Assembly: GCA_030615035.1 (NCBI GenBank)
Contig: JAUXAC010000003.1
Location: 1-64,000, forward strand
DNA: 64,000 nt
Direction: 5' to 3'
Source: Dehalococcoidia bacterium
Lineage (GTDB): Bacteria; Chloroflexota; Dehalococcoidia; Dehalococcoidales; RBG-16-60-22
The position numbers were made by a program, and so were the translations under genes. Shown in pieces: positions 8,754 through 19,098 of the stretch (its first letter is position 1; each line of letters starts with the position of its first letter). The notes below the pieces were generated by a model. That model was not told the origin of the DNA. It saw only the letters and a list, made by a program, of their open reading frames with translations, and searched no databases.

Positions 8754-9968
8754 CTATTGTTTACCCAGTGCCTCTTTTTTCAGGATTTCGGCTTTGTCGG
8801 TCTTTTCCCAGGGGAGGTCAAGGTCATCCCGCCCAAAGTGCCCATAACAAGCGGTAGACCTATATATGGGACGGCGCAGGTCGAGGTCCCGAATAATGGC
8901 TCCTGGCCTGAGGTCAAAATGTTTATTAACCAGTCCAAGCAAGACCTCCTGGCCAACCCTGGCAGTGCCAAAGTCCTCAATAGAAATAGATAGCGGGTGG
9001 GCGACGCCAATAACATACGAAATCTGGATTTCCAGCCGCTCAGCCAGTCCAGCCGCCACAATATTTTTGGCTATGTAGCGGGCGGCATAAGCCGCCGAGC
9101 GGTCAACTTTGGTCGGGTCTTTGCCGGAGAAGCAACCACCACCGTGCCGGGCAATGCCACCATAGGTATCAACCAGAATCTTCCGCCCGGTGAAACCGGT
9201 ATCTGATACCGGCCCGCCAATGACAAAACGCCCGGTAGCGTTAATATAAAACTTGGTATTGTCATCTAGCAGTGAGGATGGTATGGCCACCTTGATTACC
9301 TGCTCAATGATGTCTTGCTCAATCTTATCACGGCTGACATTATCGTCATGCTGGGCGCCTATAACGACACTGTCTATGCGCCGGGGAACTCCGTTACCAT
9401 ATTCCACAGTTATCTGCGATTTACCGTCAGGTCGGAGGTAAGGCAGAGTTTTATCCTTTCTGACCTGAGCCAGACGCCGACACAGCTTGTGTGCCAGAGA
9501 AATAGGCATGGGCATTAGCTCGGGCGTCTCGTTACAGGCAAAGCCAACCATCATTCCCTGGTCACCAGCCCCAATTTTATCCAAGTCACTAACCCCTGCG
9601 CTTGTCTTAGCCTCCAGCGATTTATCTACGCCCAGAGCAATGTCTCTGGATTGCTCATTAATAGAAACCATCACCCCACAAGATTGGTGCTCAAAGCCAT
9701 ATTCGGGATGGGTATAGCCTACATCTCGGACTACCTCCCGCACTACCTGGGGGATTTCAACATAGCAATCGGTAGTAATCTCACCCATAACAATTACCAA
9801 GCCATTGGTTACCGCCGTCTCACAGGCTACCCTGCCATATGGATCCTTACTTAGGATGGTGTCAAGAATGGCATCCGATATCTGGTCACACAGTTTATCA
9901 GGATGTCCCTCAGTGACCGACTCAGAGGTCAGCATGTAGTTAGCTGAGCTGGCAAAACTATTAGTCAT
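8754..9968 (-). CDS. metK: S-adenosylmethionine synthetase
   Basis: Makes S-adenosylmethionine from ATP and methionine. The 404-residue protein has the signature [16 protein letters not shown] near the N-terminus, the [12 protein letters not shown] hexapeptide region, and the P-loop-like [19 protein letters not shown]. Upstream on the same strand, 34 bases away, is ahcY. The two recycle and make the methyl donor and are probably co-transcribed. Confidence 0.97.
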   Translation of the reverse strand: MTNSFASSANYMLTSESVTEGHPDKLCDQISDAILDTILSKDPYGRVACETAVTNGLVIVMGEITTDCYVEIPQVVREVVRDVGYTHPEYGFEHQSCGVMVSINEQSRDIALGVDKSLEAKTSAGVSDLDKIGAGDQGMMVGFACNETPELMPMPISLAHKLCRRLAQVRKDKTLPYLRPDGKSQITVEYGNGVPRRIDSVVIGAQHDDNVSRDKIEQDIIEQVIKVAIPSSLLDDNTKFYINATGRFVIGGPVSDTGFTGRKILVDTYGGIARHGGGCFSGKDPTKVDRSAAYAARYIAKNIVAAGLAERLEIQISYVIGVAHPLSISIEDFGTARVGQEVLLGLVNKHFDLRPGAIIRDLDLRRPIYRSTACYGHFGRDDLDLPWEKTDKAEILKKEALGKQ

Positions 9969-10002
9969 CCGTTCCTCCGTTTACATGAAGCTATTAAACT
10001 GC

Positions 10003-11271
<1,269 letters not shown>

Positions 11272-11307
11272 CTACTCCTTAAATTAGCAAACTATGCATT
11301 GGAATAA

Positions 11308-11336
11308 ATGATACATTGGATTAAAGGGTAAATCAA
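11308..11336 (-). promoter_or_regulatory. Sigma-70-type promoter for ahcY-metK
   Basis: On the minus strand TTGATT (11336-11331) and TATCAT (11313-11308) are separated by 17 bases, with TG directly before the -10. The ahcY start lies about 40 bases downstream. Prediction from sequence only. Confidence 0.6.
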
Positions 11337-11339
11337 GCC

Positions 11340-11437
11340 TCCTAAATTGAGAGGGGGAAGATATTTTAGAAGAGAGGCTCCGCCTCTCTTTAACTTTCCT
11401 GGCAATCCCTCCCTAAAAGAAAAGGGGGATGGGGTTT
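11340..11437 (+). repeat. Dispersed GC-rich hairpin repeat, diverged copy
   Basis: Contains GAGAGGGGGAAG and the hairpin AGAGAGGCTCCGCCTCTCTT (near 11372-11391), followed by TTAACTTTCCT. It is the same layout as the copies at 8561-8643 and 13438-13520 but more diverged. It lies in the divergent gap between ahcY and the archease gene. Confidence 0.55.
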
Positions 11438-11510
11438 ATATAAAAACCAAAAGAGGGTAAGTTGATAAACATTCTAAAATTTCTGATTTTATAATCTTCT
11501 TAAAAACCTC

Positions 11511-11516
11511 TATAAT
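11511..11516 (+). promoter_or_regulatory. Candidate -10 box for archease-rtcB
   Basis: A perfect TATAAT lies 28 bases upstream of the archease GTG in an A/T-rich stretch. No convincing -35 box sits at 16-18 bases (TTTATA at best). A second TATAAT is at 11490-11495. Confidence 0.45.
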
Positions 11517-11543
11517 TGAATAAAGAGGGATTGACTGACAAGA

Positions 11544-11954
11544 GTGAAAAGATTTCAGTTTATAGAACACACGGCTGATATTGGGCTGATTGCTTACGGC
11601 CAGTCTCTGTCCGAGGCGTTCGCCAATGCTGCCTACGGTCTATTCTCCATAATTGCTGAACTTAAAACAGTAAAAGAAATTGAGTCTCGCCAGTTAGAGC
11701 TCAACGAAGAGGACTCAGAGGCTTTGCTTTTCGAGTGGCTTAACCGCCTCATATATTTGTTTGATGTAGAGATGCTTTTATTGAAGCGATTCGACATAAG
11801 AGACTTCGATGGGCGTGGACTAAAGGCAATATGCTACGGTGAGAAGTACGACCCTTCCCGCCACCAACTAAAGACGGGGGTCAAGGCAGCCACCTATCAT
11901 ATGCTCAAAGTGGATAGAGGGAAAAATCAAGTCCGGGTTATCTTTGATGTTTAG
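11544..11954 (+). CDS. Archease
   Basis: A 136-residue archease, the small partner that speeds guanylylation of the RNA ligase RtcB. Family features are the start FIEHTADIGL.AYG.SLSEAFANAAYGLF, the FEWLNRLIYLFD segment and the KAATYHML motif near the end. It starts with GTG 11544. rtcB begins 11 bases after its stop, so the two proteins are probably made together. Confidence 0.93.
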   Translation: MKRFQFIEHTADIGLIAYGQSLSEAFANAAYGLFSIIAELKTVKEIESRQLELNEEDSEALLFEWLNRLIYLFDVEMLLLKRFDIRDFDGRGLKAICYGEKYDPSRHQLKTGVKAATYHMLKVDRGKNQVRVIFDV

Positions 11955-11965
11955 GAGGTGAGGAT

Positions 11966-13423
11966 ATGGCACAGGGGAATAAACTTCTGGAGAAGATAGA
12001 CGAATACCGCTGGCGAATACCCAAGAGCTACAAGAGGGGTATGCGCGTGCCAGGGCTAATTTATACTGACGAGGAGATGCTGAAGCATCTCCTGAAGGAG
12101 CAGGCTCTGGAGCAAGTAGCCAATGTAGCCTTTCTGCCCGGCATAGTGGACTATTCTCTGGCCATGCCCGACATCCACTGGGGTTACGGGTTCCCGATAG
12201 GGGGAGTCGCCGCAATGAAAATGGACGATGGCGTGGTTTCCCCGGGTGGAGTCGGCTTTGATATTAACTGTGGAGTTCGCCTTCTGCGCACCAACCTGAC
12301 CCAGGAGGAGGTCAGCCCTAAGATAAAAGAACTCTTAGATGCCCTTTATAACAATGTTCCTTCAGGCGTGGGCTCAAAGGGTAAAATAAGGCTGCGGGGT
12401 AGGGAAATTGACGAAGTACTGGTCAAGGGCTCACGCTGGGCGGTAGAGAAGGGATATGGTCGACCCGAGGACCTGGAGGCCACTGAGGAAAGAGGCGAGA
12501 TGACCGGGGCAGACCCTACCAAGGTAAGCAGCCGGGCAAAGGAACGAGGCACACCCCAGCTAGGGACGCTAGGCTCCGGAAATCATTTTCTCGAGGTAGC
12601 TATAGTAGACAAAATATATGAGCCGGACATCGCCAATGAAATGGGTATAAACCAGATAGGGCAGGCAATGCTCTACGTACATTGCGGTTCCCGCGGCTTG
12701 GGACACCAGGTAGCTGACGACTATATTAAGGAAATGGTGAGGGCAATGGCGAAATATGGCATTGAGCTGCCTGACCGCCAGCTTGCCTGTGCTCCCATAA
12801 AGTCTCCGGAAGGTCAAGCCTACCTTTCCGCAATGTGGTGTGCCGCCAACTATGCCTGGACCAACCGCCAGTGCATCACCCACTGGGTCAGGCAGTCCTT
12901 CTGCCAGATAATGGGCAAAAGTGAAGCGGAAGCTGGACTGGAGCTTATCTATGATGTAACCCACAATATCGCCAAGATAGAAGAGCACGAAGTAAGCGGT
13001 CGAAAGCAGGAACTTTGCGTTCATCGCAAGGGCGCTACCAGAGCTTTCCCCGCCGGTCACCCCGATGTACCACAGAAATACTCCCGGATAGGACAGCCAG
13101 TGCTCATCCCCGGGGACATGGGACGGGTTTCCTATGTGCTGGTGGGCACAGAGCAGGCGATGAAAGAAACCTTCGGTTCCACCTGCCACGGTGCCGGCAG
13201 AATTCAAAGTCGAACTGCTGCTAAAAAACATCTCAGGGGGAGAGATGTGCTTGAGTCACTGCAAGCCCGCGGCATAACAGTTCGGACAGGTAGTCTCCCC
13301 GGACTTGCCGAGGAAGCTTCAGAAGCCTATAAAGACGTAACCACTGTAGTCGAAGTTACTCACCGCGCTGGCATCTCAAAGATTGTTGCCAGAACAAAAC
13401 CCATCGGGGTGATTAAAGGATGA
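11966..13423 (+). CDS. rtcB: RNA-splicing ligase RtcB
   Basis: GTP- and Mn-dependent ligase joining 2',3'-cyclic phosphate (or 3'-phosphate) and 5'-OH RNA ends, used in tRNA repair or splicing. At 485 residues it shows GVGFDINCGVR, GTLGSGNHFLEV, VHCGSRGLGHQV, THNIAKIE and HRKGATRAFP. Near the end is STCHGAGR, with the His expected to carry GMP. There is no intein. AGGAGGTGAG precedes the ATG. It is paired with archease. Confidence 0.96.
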   Translation: MAQGNKLLEKIDEYRWRIPKSYKRGMRVPGLIYTDEEMLKHLLKEQALEQVANVAFLPGIVDYSLAMPDIHWGYGFPIGGVAAMKMDDGVVSPGGVGFDINCGVRLLRTNLTQEEVSPKIKELLDALYNNVPSGVGSKGKIRLRGREIDEVLVKGSRWAVEKGYGRPEDLEATEERGEMTGADPTKVSSRAKERGTPQLGTLGSGNHFLEVAIVDKIYEPDIANEMGINQIGQAMLYVHCGSRGLGHQVADDYIKEMVRAMAKYGIELPDRQLACAPIKSPEGQAYLSAMWCAANYAWTNRQCITHWVRQSFCQIMGKSEAEAGLELIYDVTHNIAKIEEHEVSGRKQELCVHRKGATRAFPAGHPDVPQKYSRIGQPVLIPGDMGRVSYVLVGTEQAMKETFGSTCHGAGRIQSRTAAKKHLRGRDVLESLQARGITVRTGSLPGLAEEASEAYKDVTTVVEVTHRAGISKIVARTKPIGVIKG

Positions 13424-13437
13424 GTAATAGGGAAGGA

Positions 13438-13520
13438 GAGTCAAAGAGAGGCGAAGCCTCTCTTATATACTCGTTCCCCCTCTCCTTAAAAGGAGAGGGG
13501 GACAAAGGGGGTGAGGTTAA
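13438..13520 (+). repeat. Dispersed GC-rich hairpin repeat, copy 2
   Basis: Near-identical to copy 1 (reverse complement of 8561-8643), with the AAGAGAGGC-GAA-GCCTCTCTT hairpin and a second inverted pair CCCCCTCTCCTT/AAGGAGAGGGGG (13477-13502). It lies between the convergent ends of rtcB and trpS and could serve as a bidirectional terminator there. Confidence 0.75.
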
Positions 13521-13529
13521 CAAATAATC

Positions 13530-14513
13530 CTATCCAAGCCCTGTCTTTTCTTTAACAATAGCCAAAGTTTTTTCGGCGACGGGTCGAACTCTATCTGCCC
13601 CTTCGGTCAGCAAAGAGTCAATGCAGGTTGGATCAGCGGTCAATTCCCGATAACGAGACTGCAAGGGGCTTAGGTTTTCAACGACTACCTCTGCCAGTTC
13701 CCGCTTCAAATCGACGTAGCCTTTTCCTTCAAACCGCGCCTCAATCTCCTTCCTGCCAAGCTTGGTGAAAAGTTCATAGATGACCAGCAGGTTACAAATT
13801 CCGGGGCGGCTCTCATCAAAACGGATCTCACGCAGCGAGTCCGTAGTTGCTCTCATGATTTTGGCACGGATGTCGTCCGGTGAATCAAGCAAATAAATTA
13901 TATGACCCGGCCCCACCTCACTCTTGCTCATTTTCTTCGTCGGGTCTTCCAAGCCCATGATACGTGCGCCTGTCTCAGGTATTACCACCTCCGGTACTTT
14001 GAAAGTCTCCCCATAGATTGAGTTGAATCGCTGGGCAACATCCCGCGCCAGCTCTACATGTTGCTTCTGGTCTTCACCAACCGGAACGAGGTCAGTCCCA
14101 TAAAGCAGAATATCAGCCGCCATCAGCGCCGGATAATCAAAAAGTCCGGTGCTAATCTGTTCTTTCTGCTTCTGTGATTTCTCCTTAAACTGCGTCATAC
14201 GTTTCATCCAGCCGATAGGGATAAAGCAATTGAGAATCCAGGTCAGTTCCGCATGAGCACTTATGTGGGATTGGACAAAGACCGTAGATAGCTTGGGGTC
14301 TATGCCAGCAGCAAAGAGCAGACCAGCCACTTCACGTATCTTTGACTTCAGGGTCTTAGAGTCCTGGGGAACAGTGATGGCATGCAGGTCAACAATACAA
14401 AAGATGCTATCAAGTTCACTTTGCGAGGCTACCCAATGCTGAATCGCACCCAGATAGTTGCCAATGTGAATATCGCCTGTCGGCTGAATACCAGAAAATA
14501 CCCGCTTTTTCAT
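13530..14513 (-). CDS. trpS: Tryptophanyl-tRNA synthetase
   Basis: Class I synthetase charging tRNA-Trp. The 327-residue protein has the HIGH-type motif (GDIHIGNYLGA, residues 13-23) and KMSKS (TKKMSKSEVG). It also has the DLHAITV and LLYGTDLVPVGEDQKQHVELARD stretches typical of bacterial TrpRS. Monocistronic on the minus strand; the ATG opens 35 bases before the next gene's stop region. Confidence 0.96.
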   Translation of the reverse strand: MKKRVFSGIQPTGDIHIGNYLGAIQHWVASQSELDSIFCIVDLHAITVPQDSKTLKSKIREVAGLLFAAGIDPKLSTVFVQSHISAHAELTWILNCFIPIGWMKRMTQFKEKSQKQKEQISTGLFDYPALMAADILLYGTDLVPVGEDQKQHVELARDVAQRFNSIYGETFKVPEVVIPETGARIMGLEDPTKKMSKSEVGPGHIIYLLDSPDDIRAKIMRATTDSLREIRFDESRPGICNLLVIYELFTKLGRKEIEARFEGKGYVDLKRELAEVVVENLSPLQSRYRELTADPTCIDSLLTEGADRVRPVAEKTLAIVKEKTGLG

Positions 14514-14569
14514 GACTTGCTACATACTCCTCAAATAGAAATCTAACTTTGCCTGTTCTCTTCAATGAA

Positions 14570-14872
14570 CTACCATGGAGTTTCCTTCTGCTTCAGGGTC
14601 TCAATGAGAGCATCAATAGTGATTGCAGCCAGGGTCAGAGTTTGAAAATTTCCTTTGGCACTCAATCTTGTTGCCAGCTTGACCATGGTTTCATTGCTGG
14701 AAGCTTCCAGTATATTGACGAAATCATACTGACCCAGGACAGCATACTGGTCCAGGATTTTCACCCCCATATGCTCCACTTCTTTATTGATTTCCCTGAT
14801 CATCTCCGGGTCTTCTTGAAGGGCTTTCCTCCCTTCGTCAGTGAGGGTGGTGAGCATAAGATAGACAGCCAT
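14570..14872 (-). CDS. GYD-domain protein
   Basis: A 100-residue protein of the GYD family (ferredoxin-like dimeric barrel). It has VYLMLTTLTDEGRKAL, a YAVLGQYDFVNILEA core and a C-terminal ALIETLK helix. Members are small and of unknown function, often next to metabolic genes. ATG 14872 is preferred over the GTG one codon earlier because AGGAGG lies 5 bases before it. It is transcribed divergently from iorA and shares a 133-base control region with it. Confidence 0.75.
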   Translation of the reverse strand: MAVYLMLTTLTDEGRKALQEDPEMIREINKEVEHMGVKILDQYAVLGQYDFVNILEASSNETMVKLATRLSAKGNFQTLTLAAITIDALIETLKQKETPW

Positions 14873-14905
14873 CACTACCTCCTCTTGGTCGGAATCTTTA
14901 ACCGT

Positions 14906-14936
14906 ATTATGTAGGCACGGCTTGCCTGTTTGTCAA
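14906..14936 (-). promoter_or_regulatory. Candidate promoter for the GYD gene
   Basis: On the minus strand TTGACA (14936-14931) is followed after 19 bases by CATAAT (14911-14906); TACATA gives a 17-base spacer. One arm of an inverted repeat lies inside the spacer. Confidence 0.45.
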
Positions 14937-14984
14937 TATGGCTATAAGCCTGTACCCACGTTTTTTCTGTGGCTGACAGGCAAG
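14921..14984. promoter_or_regulatory. 9-bp inverted repeat between GYD and iorA
   Basis: CTTGCCTGT (14921-14929) is repeated inverted as ACAGGCAAG (14976-14984). One arm overlaps the GYD promoter spacer and the other ends 4 bases before the iorA extended -10. It could be a two-site operator for a shared regulator, or a chance repeat. Confidence 0.4.
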
Positions 14985-14987
14985 TTA

Positions 14988-14996
14988 TGGTATAAT
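14988..14996 (+). promoter_or_regulatory. Extended -10 promoter of iorA (probably leaderless)
   Basis: TGGTATAAT is a perfect extended -10 element. It ends 9 bases before the iorA ATG at 15006, which would place the transcript start at or within 3 bases of the ATG. No Shine-Dalgarno is present, which agrees with a leaderless mRNA. No clear -35 is seen, as is usual for extended -10 promoters. Confidence 0.65.
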
Positions 14997-15005
14997 GTGG
15001 CGAAA

Positions 15006-16829
15006 ATGAGGAAACTACTATCTGGGAATGAGGCTCTAGCCTTAGGAGCCTACCACGCTGGCGTAAAGGTAGCCACTGCCTATCCCGGAACCCCAAGCAC
15101 CGAAATACTTGAATCTATAGCTCGCTATGACGATATCTACGCGGAATGGTCAACGAATGAGAAGGTGGCTATGGAGGTGGCGCTGGGGGCAGCCTATGCC
15201 GGAGTCCGCTCTCTGGTGTCAATGAAACAGGTGGGGCTGAACGTAGCCAGCGACCCCTTTATGGCTGCCGCAACCACCGGAATCAACGCCGGAATGGTGG
15301 TAATCAGTGCCGATGACCCAGGAGCACACAGTTCACAGAATGAGCAGGATAACCGCCACTATGCCAAATTTGCCAAAGTGCCAATGCTGGAACCCAGCGA
15401 TAGTCAAGAAGCTTATGACCTAATGGCATATGCCTTTGACATTAGCGAAAAGTTTGATAGCCCAGTGCTGGTGCGCACCACGACTCGTATCTCCCACTCC
15501 AAGTCAGTAGTGAAGGCAACTCGCAGCCGAGTTGCGCCAGTCAGTCAGCCGGGTTTCCAGCGTGATGTGGAAAAATATGTCATGCTGCCGGTTTACGCCC
15601 GCCTCAGGCACCCAATAGTAGAAGACCGCCTGGTCAAGCTAGCAGCTTACGCCGAGACCTTTTCTCTTAATCAAGTACTGTGGGGTGAGCGCCAACTTGG
15701 CGTGGTGACCAGTGGAGTGGCTTACCAGTATGCCAGAGAGGTTTTCCCCAGAGCTTCCTTTCTTAAGCTGGGTATGACCTACCCCCTCCCCCAGAATTTA
15801 CTCCGCCGCTTTGCGGCGCAGGTAGATAGGCTGATAGTTATCGAGGAGCTTGACCCATTTCTCCAGGAAAATATTCAGGCTATGGGAATAAAGGTTACCG
15901 GGAAGGAATTCATCCCCAGGCTGGGTGAGTTAAACCCGGATAATATTGAGGAAGGGAGCCGCAGTGCTGGATTGTTAACCGGGACCTCACCTCAACAATT
16001 AGAGACACCCCCGGAGCTACCCAGGCGCCCTCCCCTACTGTGCCCGGGTTGCCCACACACCGGTATATTCTTTGTTCTCAGCAGTATCGGTCAGCGCTCC
16101 AAATTGCCGAAATCCAAAGGTAAGCTACCAAAGGAATCGAAGTTAATTATCACCGGCGATATTGGCTGTTACACACTGGGCACCTATCCCCCACTCCTGG
16201 CCATGGACACTTGCGCCTGCATGGGTGCCAGCATTGGTCAGGCTTTAGGTATGGAGAAAGCCGGAGTAAGAAATAAAGTGGTCGCCGTCATCGGCGATTC
16301 CACCTTCCTGCATGCCGGCATCAGCGGTGTGGTCAACGCTGTTTACAACAAAGGGCAGATGACGCTCATAATCCTGGATAACGGCACCACTGCCATGACC
16401 GGTCGCCAGGAACACCCCGGCACCGGCATTTCGGCTCAGGGCAAAAAGACTAAAAAAGTAGAACTGGAGCAACTGGTGCGGGGTATCGGGGTCAGTAATG
16501 TCAAAGTGGTTGATGCCTTCAATATGAAGGCGCTAAGGAATAGTGTCAGGAGTTCCCTGAATAGCCCTGAACTTTCCGCTATCATCGTCCGTGGTGCCTG
16601 CGCGGTGCGTATACCGAAACGCTCTGAACCCAGAGCTATTGACACTGAGAAATGTAACCTGTGTGGTATCTGCCTCCTGCTCGGATGTCCAGCCATTCAA
16701 AGCGATGATGAACGGGTTTACATTGACACTGCTTTATGTGTGGGTGACGCCTGCACCATTTGTCAGCAGCTTTGTCCCCGGCAGGCAATAGAACCGCAGC
16801 CCAAGATTATAGCTGAGGGAGCAAAGTGA
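15006..16829 (+). CDS. iorA: Indolepyruvate:ferredoxin oxidoreductase, alpha subunit
   Basis: Oxidatively decarboxylates aryl-pyruvates to aryl-acetyl-CoA, passing electrons to ferredoxin. The 607-residue subunit has the pyrimidine-binding N-terminus (LLSGNEALALGAYHAGV, AYPGTPSTEI), a TPP domain (GDIGCYTLG, IGDSTFLHAGI, DNGTTAMTG) and a C-terminal ferredoxin part (CNLCGICLLLGCP; CVGDACTICQQLCP). ATG 15006 gives the standard N-terminus; longer forms would start upstream of the predicted transcript start. The stop overlaps iorB. Confidence 0.95.
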   Translation: MRKLLSGNEALALGAYHAGVKVATAYPGTPSTEILESIARYDDIYAEWSTNEKVAMEVALGAAYAGVRSLVSMKQVGLNVASDPFMAAATTGINAGMVVISADDPGAHSSQNEQDNRHYAKFAKVPMLEPSDSQEAYDLMAYAFDISEKFDSPVLVRTTTRISHSKSVVKATRSRVAPVSQPGFQRDVEKYVMLPVYARLRHPIVEDRLVKLAAYAETFSLNQVLWGERQLGVVTSGVAYQYAREVFPRASFLKLGMTYPLPQNLLRRFAAQVDRLIVIEELDPFLQENIQAMGIKVTGKEFIPRLGELNPDNIEEGSRSAGLLTGTSPQQLETPPELPRRPPLLCPGCPHTGIFFVLSSIGQRSKLPKSKGKLPKESKLIITGDIGCYTLGTYPPLLAMDTCACMGASIGQALGMEKAGVRNKVVAVIGDSTFLHAGISGVVNAVYNKGQMTLIILDNGTTAMTGRQEHPGTGISAQGKKTKKVELEQLVRGIGVSNVKVVDAFNMKALRNSVRSSLNSPELSAIIVRGACAVRIPKRSEPRAIDTEKCNLCGICLLLGCPAIQSDDERVYIDTALCVGDACTICQQLCPRQAIEPQPKIIAEGAK

Positions 16830-17422
16830 AAAAACTAGACATGCTTATTACCGGGGCAGGAGGTCAGGGGGTTATCCTAGCCAGTGACATAATCGGTGAG
16901 GCGGCTATAGCCGCCGGCTACGATGTCAAAAAAACGGATACCCTAGGCATGGCCCAGCGTGGGGGTAGTGTCGTCAGTCATGTGCGGATAGCCCCTCAGG
17001 TCAGGTCTCCCTTGATTAAGAAGGGTGAGGTTGACATACTGCTCGCCCTTGAAAAGCTGGAGGCGGCTAGGTGGGGCTACTATCTCCGACCGGAAGGGAT
17101 AGCCATCGTCAATAATCACGCTCTCCCGCCATTGTCCGTCAGCCTGGGTTATGAGCGGTACCCCAGTGATGAAGAGATAACCGACATTCTGAAGCAACGG
17201 ACAGTCCGCGTCTACTTTATCGATGGCACCCGCCGAGCTAGAGAACTGGGCAACATCAAGACGCTCAATATGTTTATGCTGGGATGTGCCTCACTCTTCC
17301 TACCTTTTAAGGTTCATGTCTGGAAGGATGGAATCTCTTACCGCATACCAGCAAGCATCCGACAAATCAATACTACCGCCTTCAACCAGGGCAGAAAGGA
17401 AATGCGAGATGCCCATCTCTGA
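16826..17422 (+). CDS. iorB: Indolepyruvate:ferredoxin oxidoreductase, beta subunit
   Basis: The 198-residue gamma/beta-type subunit that completes IorAB. It begins KLDMLITGAGGQGVILASDIIGEAA, the usual glycine-rich start, and contains TLGMAQRGGSVVSHVRI, typical of 2-oxoacid:acceptor oxidoreductase gamma domains. It starts with GTG inside the iorA stop (GTGA overlap) and its end overlaps the aminotransferase gene by 14 bases. The three are almost certainly co-translated. Confidence 0.93.
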   Translation: MKKLDMLITGAGGQGVILASDIIGEAAIAAGYDVKKTDTLGMAQRGGSVVSHVRIAPQVRSPLIKKGEVDILLALEKLEAARWGYYLRPEGIAIVNNHALPPLSVSLGYERYPSDEEITDILKQRTVRVYFIDGTRRARELGNIKTLNMFMLGCASLFLPFKVHVWKDGISYRIPASIRQINTTAFNQGRKEMRDAHL

Positions 17423-18596
17423 GAAGGTTCGGAAAAGTATGGCGGAGGGTTCGTGGATCAGGCGGATGTTTGAGGAGGGGGCTGTCCTTAAGCAGCGCTA
17501 TGGTGAGGAAAACGTCTTTGACCTTTCTCTGGGCAATCCGGTGATGGAACCTCCCCCCGAGCTTCACCAGGAGTTGAAGAAGCTGGCAGAGCATCCCATA
17601 CCGGGAATGCATAGATATATGCCTAATGCCGGTTATGCTGAGACAAGAGTGGCTGTAGCCGAGCAGCTCTCCTTGGAAACAGGTATCAAGTTTGTTATGA
17701 ATGATATTGTCATGACCTGTGGTGCGGCGGGAGCATTGAACGTAGTGCTGAAGACAATACTCAATCAGGGGGATGAGGTCATTATATTCGCTCCCTACTT
17801 TGTGGAGTACCTCAGCTATGTCGACAACCATGGTGGGGTAGCCAGGATTCTGCCCGCAGATGAACAGTTCATGCCTAAGCTTGATGTTCTTGAAGCTAAC
17901 ATTGGCGCTAAAACCAAGGCGGTAATCATAAATTCGCCCAATAACCCTACCGGTGTTGTCTACAGAGAAGACCTTTTACATCAGCTGGGAGAGATACTTA
18001 ATAAAAAGGAAGCCCAATACGGGACTCAGATTTTTCTCATCAGCGACGAGGCCTACCGCAGGATTATCTACGATGAATTAAAATACCCTTCACCACTGCG
18101 ACATCACCGGCAGGCTATCATTGTCACTTCTCACTCCAAGGATTTGGCACTACCCGGTGAGCGTATTGGCTATATCGCCATACACCCTGATTGTAGCCGG
18201 CGAGATGAACTGGTAGATGGTTTTATCTTCTGCAACCGAATACTGGGATATGTCAATGCCCCGGCGCTGATGCAACGTTTAGTGCGCCACCTGCAGTCAA
18301 TTACCGTCTCTGTAGCCGAGTATCAGAGAAAGAGGGACTTTTTGTATAATCACCTTACCAATGTGGGCTATTCGGTGGTTAAGCCTCAAGGGGCTTTCTA
18401 CATGTTCCCCAAATCTCCACTGGAAGATGATGTTGCTTTCGTGAGGGAGCTACAACAGTTGAAGGTGCTGACTGTGCCCGGTCGTGGCTTCGGGGCACCG
18501 GGACATTTTCGGATAGCCTACTGTGTTGACGACCAGACACTAGAAGGTTCTGTAGCCGGTTTTAAAAAGGCTGCCCAAAAATTCGGGCCAAGTTAG
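17409..18596 (+). CDS. PLP-dependent aminotransferase, class I/II
   Basis: A 395-residue fold-type I aminotransferase. SPNNPTGVVY, the PLP-binding Asp in ISDEAYRRI and the lysine motif SHSKDLALPGERIGYIA are visible. The start is ATG 17409 (MPISEKVRKS) behind AAAGGAAA. Its tight coupling to iorAB suggests it makes the 2-oxo acids (for example aryl-pyruvates from Phe, Tyr or Trp) that IorAB oxidises. Substrate is inferred from context; general aspartate/alanine aminotransferase activity is the alternative. Confidence 0.9.
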   Translation: MPISEKVRKSMAEGSWIRRMFEEGAVLKQRYGEENVFDLSLGNPVMEPPPELHQELKKLAEHPIPGMHRYMPNAGYAETRVAVAEQLSLETGIKFVMNDIVMTCGAAGALNVVLKTILNQGDEVIIFAPYFVEYLSYVDNHGGVARILPADEQFMPKLDVLEANIGAKTKAVIINSPNNPTGVVYREDLLHQLGEILNKKEAQYGTQIFLISDEAYRRIIYDELKYPSPLRHHRQAIIVTSHSKDLALPGERIGYIAIHPDCSRRDELVDGFIFCNRILGYVNAPALMQRLVRHLQSITVSVAEYQRKRDFLYNHLTNVGYSVVKPQGAFYMFPKSPLEDDVAFVRELQQLKVLTVPGRGFGAPGHFRIAYCVDDQTLEGSVAGFKKAAQKFGPS

Positions 18597-18635
18597 TCTC
18601 TTCCCAAAAGCAGACCGAAATGGAGGAATTAAAAT

Positions 18636-19055
18636 ATGTCAGGACAGGAAGGCAAGGCATCTGATGCTCTGGCAGAACTGAGAGCCAGAGCCGAGGGAGA
18701 GCCCATCGCCTCTTTCCTAAAAATGCGGTTGCTGGAGCTATCCCCGGGCTATGCCAAGGTGGCGATGAAAGTAAAACCTGAACACCAGAACTTCAATAGC
18801 TTAACCTTCGGCGGCATGGTTATGGCAGTAGCTGACCAGGCCTTTGCCTATACCGTCAATTCTGTAGACCTCCCCAGCATAGCCTCTCAGTTCAACATCC
18901 ATTTTATTGCCGCTGCCAAGGTAGGTGATGAGCTTATCGCTGAAGGCCGGCTGGTAAAAAGCGGCAAGCGGGTCAGCATCGCCGAGATGACGGTAACCAA
19001 TCAAGAGGGAAAGCTTATTGCCAAGGCGACAGGGACGACTATTCCGGTTAGGTAG
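18636..19055 (+). CDS. PaaI-type hotdog thioesterase
   Basis: A 139-residue hotdog protein of the PaaI/acyl-CoA thioesterase group, with HQNFNSLTFGGMVMAVADQAFAY (helix region), IASQFNIHFI and AKVGDELIAEGRLVKSGKR. It probably hydrolyses acyl- or aryl-acetyl-CoA. Coming after iorAB and the aminotransferase it could release the free acid. An ATG with GGAGG upstream starts it. The usual His-Gly-Gly segment reads Phe-Gly-Gly here. Confidence 0.85.
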   Translation: MSGQEGKASDALAELRARAEGEPIASFLKMRLLELSPGYAKVAMKVKPEHQNFNSLTFGGMVMAVADQAFAYTVNSVDLPSIASQFNIHFIAAAKVGDELIAEGRLVKSGKRVSIAEMTVTNQEGKLIAKATGTTIPVR

Positions 19056-19098
19056 ATTGATTTTAACCATGACCGATTAGAGCTTCTTGCTCTAGCTA

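Noticed and set aside
14922..15005. 28-residue N-terminal extension of IorA
   Set aside because: It lies upstream of the predicted transcript start and contains the promoter; the family N-terminus begins at ATG 15006.
17223..17408. 62-residue N-terminal extension of the aminotransferase
   Set aside because: It only re-reads iorB in another frame; ATG 17409 with AAAGGAAA gives the normal start.
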